A stretch of DNA of 64,000 bases from NCBI GenBank assembly GCA_963210315.1, contig OY723237.1, forward strand, positions 3,782,001-3,846,000, given 5' to 3'. The notes under the pieces are model-generated. The model saw only the letters and a list, made by a program, of their open reading frames with translations, had not been told where the DNA came from and did not search any database. Within the stretch, counting starts at the first letter, position 1. Every line of letters starts with the position of its first letter. This document shows positions 58,901-64,000 of this stretch, in pieces. Made by a program: the position numbers and the translations under genes. This DNA comes from Rhynchopus euleeides (Eukaryota > Euglenozoa > Diplonemea > Diplonemida > Diplonemidae).

Positions 58901-61900
58901 CGCCCTAGACTTTAAGAAATGCTTCGACACGGTGCCGATTGACCTGACCCTCTGTCTAGCTGCGGAGCTCGGCTTCGACGGCCGAGTCCTGCGCACCCTG
59001 CGGGCAGCGTACGGGTCAATGCAGCGGCACTTCCGGGTAAGCGGCACTATCGGGGAGGGCTTCCTGCCAACCAACGGCATCATGCAGGGCTGCCCCATTA
59101 GCGTCGTGCTGATCAACGTGCTGGTGGGTGTATGGATGCGCATGGCGGAGCACCGGCAGGGCACGAGGGCGTTGTCGTTTGTGGACGATGTGTACGCGGT
59201 GACCCCCAGCCCGGGGACCTTGCAAGCAGTGGTGGATGACTCTGCAGATTTCTCCCACGATACCGGGATGGTAATATGCGCAGAGGTCAAGTCACATGTC
59301 TTCTCGACGTCCCCCGAGCCGTTGACCCCGATAGTCTACCGGACACGGGACGGCACGGCTACCCCCCTTCGACAGCGCGATAGCTTCGACTGCCTCGGGG
59401 CCATGCTGCATGCGCGCCCGCTCGAGGGACCCGAGGTGCCCAAATCGGAGCGCGTCGCCCGCCGAAAAGAGGGCGCAGAGCAGAACCTGCGCAGGACCTC
59501 GGCACTGCCCCTACCGGTGCAGTGGAAGGGGCAGGCAGCAGCGATGACAGCGGGGTCCAGGCTCTACTACGACGCCCTGGTCACCCGCTGGGAGGACGCC
59601 GACATCAGGCGATGGAGGGGGCTCTTCGTCGCCGCGCTGTGGTCCGGACCCCCCCGCAGGGCGCGGGAGGCTGTGCTGGATGTCCTCCACCATGCACATC
59701 GGGTGGACCCCGCCGTCGCCCCCCGCTACCGGCAGATCACCACCTGGGCCATGCAGGTCAAGAAGTGGGGCCGCTGCAGGGTTCTGTCTGAGACGGCTTG
59801 GGATAGCAGAGTGAGGCTTACAGGGACAGGCCCCTTCGCGCTTTTCCGAGCGGCCCTTCGGTGGATAGGATGGAGCTGGAGCACGGCGACCACCCTATCT
59901 TACACTGATGAAGCGGGACGGAGCATAGTCTTCGACCCCACCGCAGCAACAACGAGCGGATGGGGGATCTTCGCTCATGACCTCCGCCAGGCCCTACGTA
60001 CACAGGTGGCCAAGGCGCTGGCTGGTCGTCGTGACGACTTTGCGGGCGCTCAGCACGGCATCGACGGGCAAGCCACACGCTGCGTCCTGGAGGGAGAGGG
60101 CGCCGCGGTCACGGGATACCAACGGGGCCTCCTTCGTTCCGTCATTGCAGGGGCGGTGCCTGTCCGAGGGCGCACGGGGCAGGGCGGGATCTGCCGATAC
60201 TGCAACGCAGGCACCCCCGAGACGGTGATGCACCTATGGTGGGAGTGCTCCGCGTGGGACCCAATCCGACAAAACCACCCCATTACGGCTGTGGACCGGT
60301 CAACCTGGCCACCTTGCTTGGCGTTATGCGGGGTGGCGCCCGCCTTTAGACACGGCATCCCGGAGGACAGGCAGCCCCTGCCACTATCCTTCGCACGCAG
60401 GGTGGATATAGTGGCGCAGCTGCACCGCTACTTCATTGCAATCCTCTCGGCGCGGCAGGAGAAAGATGGACTGCTCGACCGCTCCGCGCGCCACCACCGC
60501 ACCCTTCACTATCCATGGGGGTGGTGCACACCCAACCCCGAACAGGCCTGCATCCCTGTGCGGGCGCCGTCCACTGTCAAACAGACGTGGGGCAAGCGCC
60601 CCCCGGAGCTGTGGGTGGCCCTCTGCGACTGGCTGCGGGGCCTGAAATGGGGGCCGCAGGGAGGGGAGCACACCGTGACCCTCATGGAGTTGGCTGTCGA
60701 CTTCGAGCTGTCGACCGGCCTCACCCTCCCAGAAGTCGAAACGCGCCGCATCCGCCCCCACACACCTGACCCCCCTGAGAGGGGGCCGCGGGAGGCCCGC
60801 CCACGCATCCCCGAGGGCGCATCCCCGGGGCTCACCCTCTACTTCGACGGCGGAGCAAGGGACAACGGCACCCCCTTCGCCCTGGCGGGTGCAGGTGCGG
60901 TGCTCTACCGAGACGGCCTCAAGGTGTCGGAAGAGATCCTCCCTCTGCTGAACGTACGCAGCAACAACATCGCTGAGTACGAAGGGGTTCGGGCGGGCCT
61001 ACGGCTGCTCAGAAGGGGCGACCCGCCCCCTGAGGGGAACGTTACGGTGCGGGGTGACTCGCAGGTGGTGCTGCGACACCTAAAAGGGGAAGCGGTTTGC
61101 CGCGATAAATCCCTCCGCCCCCTCTTCCTCAGCACGGCACGGCTGGCTGCCGACCTCGGGCCCCGGATCACCCTTACGTATGAGCACGTGAAAAGGGAAC
61201 TCAACGTCGATGCGGACGCCCTGAGCAACGCCGCCATGGACGAGGCTGAGAGGCAGGGGGAGACCTCGCAGGAGCAGCTGCGGCAGGACTTCGCAGCCTT
61301 CCAGAAGAGCATCCTGGGCAAGGCTCACTCGTTGAGGCAGCTCTGCGAGGTGGTGCGCAAGACTTCCAAGCAACCATGGCACTGTGGCCACACTGCGAGC
61401 TCCACTGTCCTCACCGCGATCGGGGGAACCGTGGCAGGGGGCCTGTCCAGGAGAGCCCAGCTCAGCCCAGCCACCGAGTCGGTGATGCGCAGCCTCCAAG
61501 CGCACACGGCAGGCCCGGGCTTGAACCAGCGGGACACAGCCTTCCACTCCCGCGGCATGGCGTGGGCCGCAACCTTCGCACCGCAGCCCCACTACCCAGA
61601 GGGGTGGCAGCAAGCGGCCCAGCAATGGACTGCCAGCAGCCGGCAAGCCAACGCCCGGACAGGACGGTCATGGGAACGACGGGGCGCTGCTCCCCGGACT
61701 GCCCCCCCTGGAGCCAGACGGAACGCGAAGATGCTTACCTGCGCTCTGCACTGGAAACCCCGCTGCGTGGACTGCCGGCGCCGGCGCCTCTCGGAAGAGG
61801 ACTGCTGCCGGGACCACCACGGGAAGAACGACGGCTTGCAAGTCACCATGGAATTTTGCAAGACGCATCGCATGGGCCGGTGCGGGGACTGCCACAGCAG

Positions 61901-62021
61901 TGCGAAATCACTCACACACTGTTGCGGCACGCACCACGCTGGCTATGCCTCACGCCCTCCTCGGAGTGGCACTGAGTTGGCCCCACACTCTAACCCGAGT
62001 GGGGCATCCGCTGTGACGTAG
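55959..62021 (+). CDS. ORF2 polyprotein: OTU protease, AP endonuclease, RT, zinc knuckle, RNase H
   Basis: Open without a stop from 55959. The first ATG is 56277, giving 1,914 aa, and residues below are counted from it. An OTU-like cysteine protease starts at once (KDGNC with Cys 18; HYDVL near 125). AP-endonuclease ~193-440: NVTSL, LQETR, GDLNTNP, RLDI, and THCPLF in place of the usual SDHxP. RT: LIPKPGSS, the motif A phrase ALDFKKCFDTV (~878), NGIMQGCPIS, FVDDVYA (~967). The zinc knuckle C-x2-C-x7-H-x4-C is at ~1304. RNase H ~1520-1660: YFDGGARDNG, NNIAEYEGVRAG, GDSQVV, NVDADALSN. The last ~80 residues hold two Cys/His-rich repeats (CALHWKPRCVDC...CCRDHH; CKTHRMGRCGDC...CCGTHH). All catalytic motifs except the endonuclease Asp-His look intact. 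Confidence 0.85.
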   Translation, partial: GVRRPLKGGPGLHPKASGSPGGGADQGIGGAPVAQHPLAAGEPSPQPPHRKPKPAGTGVTSAGPLDRAREHRSHAPGAGEPRGLRGGGGQEYSPSSVEQDDRWLAEMAQRLLAVREAVAKDGNCQYTGLAVQCAGWTAASLRAAVVEALGQDAERRATYAPDIDDPRAPPSYDDYIAAQAQSGVYGDGATLRVAAEVLGAQVWVLGTTDRLYLGRVGSGDKVICLTWRPFHYDVLRIPLTLARELAASTTNRWKLPTATPTPPPVAPTATAATTISPLRGPAPRPPPRRPAPRPASPGVLRVASANVTSLSTHLCDVADLKADVVALQETRVPDPSKGTLSSYFAAHGWSMHWGKGMPKVKGANGYEQTRPGGVAVMAKEGLVAQVVQPKTKLEKKLHDSTRLVHVVLATSNGKTALHILCVYGHSGMEVRVQRETLLQEALDLAAGLGQVPVLLLGDLNTNPETSAVLSQACRVGGWTDAAVSYAELKQQEVRNTCWASKEGTRLDICLLNPCAAPALRSVEVAEKGEYGIPTHCPLFVDLDLAAFRRPKQICILPAPFPKCRPTLGGAAAREVLLDVLTAEETKEGATGAQLLRRASACSENFLKRVHVGQLGRQETAYTGRAEGYHMQRSRVATKHRPASARGAGDKNTRAKDKLLGNLRTLILEGRHRLLESAPYPPTPNEEHAWGAAKKRLKGGGLPPGLEAALAGTTSQLPDLETMEMALVALEGSQRGMFDALRDERLRTWKARMQKAWTQEAGIVFSYLADRFCAPTTFMRREDGSFTACPKEADELLRSDTAWGGYFRKYATTPEPRWDTFRQRYSDFLPDPAEMECKTITAEDVGTALAKMSTSTSPGLHGWRVHELRQLPGDLLKLFAEVFNEVERSGEWPEQLMHAMICLIPKPGSSGEPLSQRPISITPVLYRVWAAIRVKPALKWLESIAPEDLHGCRPGHGAEDLIWHLAARIEEAHLTGQPLYGVALDFKKCFDTVPIDLTLCLAAELGFDGRVLRTLRAAYGSMQRHFRVSGTIGEGFLPTNGIMQGCPISVVLINVLVGVWMRMAEHRQGTRALSFVDDVYAVTPSPGTLQAVVDDSADFSHDTGMVICAEVKSHVFSTSPEPLTPIVYRTRDGTATPLRQRDSFDCLGAMLHARPLEGPEVPKSERVARRKEGAEQNLRRTSALPLPVQWKGQAAAMTAGSRLYYDALVTRWEDADIRRWRGLFVAALWSGPPRRAREAVLDVLHHAHRVDPAVAPRYRQITTWAMQVKKWGRCRVLSETAWDSRVRLTGTGPFALFRAALRWIGWSWSTATTLSYTDEAGRSIVFDPTAATTSGWGIFAHDLRQALRTQVAKALAGRRDDFAGAQHGIDGQATRCVLEGEGAAVTGYQRGLLRSVIAGAVPVRGRTGQGGICRYCNAGTPETVMHLWWECSAWDPIRQNHPITAVDRSTWPPCLALCGVAPAFRHGIPEDRQPLPLSFARRVDIVAQLHRYFIAILSARQEKDGLLDRSARHHRTLHYPWGWCTPNPEQACIPVRAPSTVKQTWGKRPPELWVALCDWLRGLKWGPQGGEHTVTLMELAVDFELSTGLTLPEVETRRIRPHTPDPPERGPREARPRIPEGASPGLTLYFDGGARDNGTPFALAGAGAVLYRDGLKVSEEILPLLNVRSNNIAEYEGVRAGLRLLRRGDPPPEGNVTVRGDSQVVLRHLKGEAVCRDKSLRPLFLSTARLAADLGPRITLTYEHVKRELNVDADALSNAAMDEAERQGETSQEQLRQDFAAFQKSILGKAHSLRQLCEVVRKTSKQPWHCGHTASSTVLTAIGGTVAGGLSRRAQLSPATESVMRSLQAHTAGPGLNQRDTAFHSRGMAWAATFAPQPHYPEGWQQAAQQWTASSRQANARTGRSWERRGAAPRTAPPGARRNAKMLTCALHWKPRCVDCRRRRLSEEDCCRDHHGKNDGLQVTMEFCKTHRMGRCGDCHSSAKSLTHCCGTHHAGYASRPPRSGTELAPHSNPSGASAVT

Positions 62022-63236
62022 GGGTGGGCGGGGAGTGGGCACAGATCCGCGCAGGGTTACCCACTTAAAACCACTATCACTACACACACACGCAAGCAGG
62101 TTGATTCTGACAGCGCTCTGCCGCACTCCAGAGTATTCCAGAGCAGGCCGAGGAGGAACTTTGTAAAGAATCACCGCTGTCTTCCGACCACAACTCGCCA
62201 GCAAAGCAGATGCTTGTCTGGGGTGCCACCCCAAGCAAAGGCATGCGCCTGCAGCAACCTGCCCGGGCGTGCTTTTCATATATCTCTCGGCACAGCCTTG
62301 TGACAACAAATGTGCGCTCAACAGAAGGCAGCCCCCCCTCCCGGTTATGCGATTGCGAGAAGGTGCTGGGAGGGCTCGCGTTCCCATTCGCTCTCGACAA
62401 TCAAAACCCCCCTCCCGGTTCCCCCCACAGTTCGATGGACAGGGCGTCTGCCATGTAGCCAAATGAGTAACGCGTCTTATTTATATTCTGCCAGTTCGGC
62501 CGCTAGCCAAACTGCAGTGACTTTCACCGTGTGGTGCATCCTTTGCGGATTTCCCACCCAGGGGAGGATCATATGTCCTCTCCCGGATGGGATGCCGTTT
62601 GGTCTCCCCAAAAAAGAATATGGGCAGTCTCCCACAATGGTGGTCACCCACTTGGACCTTGCCACCGTGAACACTTCACACGCCCGGTGGGCTGTGGGGT
62701 GTGAGTGTGTGTGTGTGCGTTCAGCGTTCGAAGAACACCAACTGCCGCTCCCCTTCTCTGTGTGATTCGCCCCGTTGCATCAGTTGCATCCTGATGCCCC
62801 ATTGCAGCTCTGCACACCCAGTGAGCCAGGCGGTGTTGTGTTCCCACAACACCCGCTGTTCTTTGTGATATGCGTGGTGCGGGATAGGGGGGGTGCTTCC
62901 GGCACGACCCTGCTCCCTTCTGTGATTGGTATGATACCCAAACTACATCAGAAGGCAGCAGGCTGTCGGGTGGGTGGAAGCGTCAACGCATCAAAAGGAG
63001 CGGAATCAAAGGGACAGTGCTGGGCGCATCGTGCAATGTAGGAGTTGGCTGGTTTTGTTTTTGGTTTTCTTCCACCCATATTGCAGCGACAAGATTGTTT
63101 GTCGCAGCGAAAGAGCCAGTAGGGGTACGGCACAAGCCCACGGGCCACAGCAGACTGCCGGACGTGCGCACAACCAACGCCCGGAATCTTAGATACACAC
63201 ACAGCACAGCCTCTGTGCAGCAGAGGGGTGGACACT
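62022..63236. other. 3' region of the LINE and leader of gene copy 4
   Basis: No A tail or target duplication marks the LINE end. The region includes the 60-bp short element (62346-62405). A pyrimidine tract ends ATTGCAG near 63085, a possible splice acceptor for copy 4. No gene seen. Confidence 0.4.
62346..62405 (+). mobile_element. 60-bp short retroposon with 14-bp target duplications
   Basis: Flanked by CCCCCTCCCGGTT at about 62333-62345 and 62408-62420, and ends AATCAAAA. The sequence can fold: TTGCGAGA with TCTCGACAA (one bulged A) outside, TGGGA/TCCCA inside. Relatives are at 54300-54363 and, truncated, at 40494-40512. It is too short to encode anything, so it must be mobilised in trans. 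Confidence 0.6.
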
Positions 63237-64000
63237 ATGAAGGACACCATGTTAACGCTGCGGGTGTGCGCCGATCTGTACGGTGAAAAGGTGAACCTGG
63301 ATGTTCCTTTTGTAAGCCTACCTACTATGAGCGAGCTGACACATGCGGTCGAGAAGGTGCTAAACCAGGAGGCGGTGCACCTGCGTCCACCCAGCGCCCC
63401 TGCTGCAGAGGTGAAGGTGTCGCGCACCCAGATGTTTAACGACGTCTCCGCGAGATGGGTTGACGTGACGAACACCGCGCAGCTGCAGGATTGCGACCAG
63501 CTCTACGTCTTCCAGCCGCCGTCGGTGTGGCACACCGAAGTGCAGGCTGACCTCCCCTTACACCGCCACCCCACCTCGGGCCCGGTCCCCCCACAGCCGG
63601 GGTCCGCTCCACCTGCCGTGGGTGCGGTGGCGGCACATCTCAAACGCGGGGGTTCGCGGGGGGCAAAGCCAGCTGTCCCCGTGGTGGTGTCTGACGATCG
63701 TGCCAACATCCCCCACGTGCAGAAGCTGGAGAATGTGGGCGATATGTTCACGCTGCTGGTGTGCGCCGATGTGTACGGCAACAAGGTGAACCTGGAGTTC
63801 CCGTTTGACACCCGACCCGATGATGTGAGCAAGCTGACACGTGACATCGAGAAGGTGCTAAATCAGGAGGCGGTGTATCTGCGTCCACCCAGAGCCGCTG
63901 CTGCAGAGGTGAAGATTTCGCGCATCCAGATCTACGACGACGCCATCATGAAATGGATGGACCTGGCGAACACCGCGCAGCTGCAGGATTGCGACCAGCT
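63237..64000 (+). CDS. BILBO1-NTD-like protein, copy 4 (5' part, runs off window)
   Basis: ATG 63237 (MKDTMLTLRVCADLYGEKVNLDV) opens a frame with no stop to the window end, 254 codons. Domain 1 (~5-110) has the pattern most like BILBO1: an N-terminal strand, a helix LTHAVEKVLNQEAV, then R-x-Q-M-F-N-D...RWVDV, QDCDQLYVFQPPSVWH, and a Pro-rich segment. A ~50-residue Pro/Gly/Ala linker follows. Domain 2 starts near 169 (MFTLLVCADVYGNKVNLEFPFDTRP) and is close to the first domains of copy 2. The order of two first-type domains at the N-terminus suggests copy 4 is built like copy 2, whose full form would be longer. Confidence 0.75.
   Translation, partial: MKDTMLTLRVCADLYGEKVNLDVPFVSLPTMSELTHAVEKVLNQEAVHLRPPSAPAAEVKVSRTQMFNDVSARWVDVTNTAQLQDCDQLYVFQPPSVWHTEVQADLPLHRHPTSGPVPPQPGSAPPAVGAVAAHLKRGGSRGAKPAVPVVVSDDRANIPHVQKLENVGDMFTLLVCADVYGNKVNLEFPFDTRPDDVSKLTRDIEKVLNQEAVYLRPPRAAAAEVKISRIQIYDDAIMKWMDLANTAQLQDCDQ

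Noticed and set aside
62346..62405. tRNA or tRNA-derived SINE head
   Set aside because: No A-box or B-box consensus, no cloverleaf; the stem-loops visible do not match tRNA arms.

Overview
Eukaryotic, GC-rich DNA in which every convincing gene lies on the + strand. No conventional intron is needed for any gene, and C/T-rich tracts ending in AG precede several coding starts. That layout (one-direction arrays, pyrimidine tract plus AG) suggests a euglenozoan with polycistronic transcription and spliced-leader trans-splicing. Three further points agree: a tandem family of proteins resembling the ubiquitin-like N-terminal domain of the kinetoplastid flagellar-pocket-collar protein BILBO1, a VIPER/Ngaro-type tyrosine-recombinase retroelement, and an APE-type non-LTR element. 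I cannot decide between a kinetoplastid and a diplonemid, and no spliced leader or rRNA is present to settle it.

Layout. 1-193: tail of an unidentified gene. 929-4587: a candidate undescribed DNA transposon with G-tract inverted repeats and 28-bp flanking duplications, apparently inserted in the loop of a palindrome. It carries two unrecognised genes, one ending in two SAP/HeH-like motifs and one with a zinc-finger-like motif and a basic tail. 4668-25265: one giant secreted protein (6,865 aa) with EF-hand-like loops, Calx-beta-like modules and a very long RTX-type calcium-binding array. 25266-30580: mostly gene-free, rich in C tracts, with a relic of a Harbinger-type transposase on the minus strand. 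30581-34981: a ubiquitin-like/WD40 module in one open frame with six BILBO1-NTD-like domains.

35279-39061 is a non-autonomous piggyBac-like element with exact 16-bp TTAA-ended inverted repeats, enclosing a 378-bp tandem repeat that carries perfect 21-bp hairpins. A small foldback element follows it. From 39559 to the window end is an array of BILBO1-NTD-like genes separated by near-identical intergenic repeats. Copy 2 (40851-49186) is broken by a frameshift, a complete 4.35-kb VIPER/Ngaro-like element with A1-B1-A2-B2 split repeats, and a 467-bp retroposon with a 7-bp target duplication. Copy 3 (51178-52506) is intact. Copy 4 (63237-64000) runs off the window, and a large OTU-APE-RT-RNase H non-LTR retrotransposon (about 54.3-62.0 kb) lies between copies 3 and 4.

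The genes suggest a cell-surface or cytoskeletal accessory locus heavily colonised by mobile DNA. At least five transposon classes are present, and the repeated gene family provides uninterrupted paralogues against which several insertions can be read to within a few bases.
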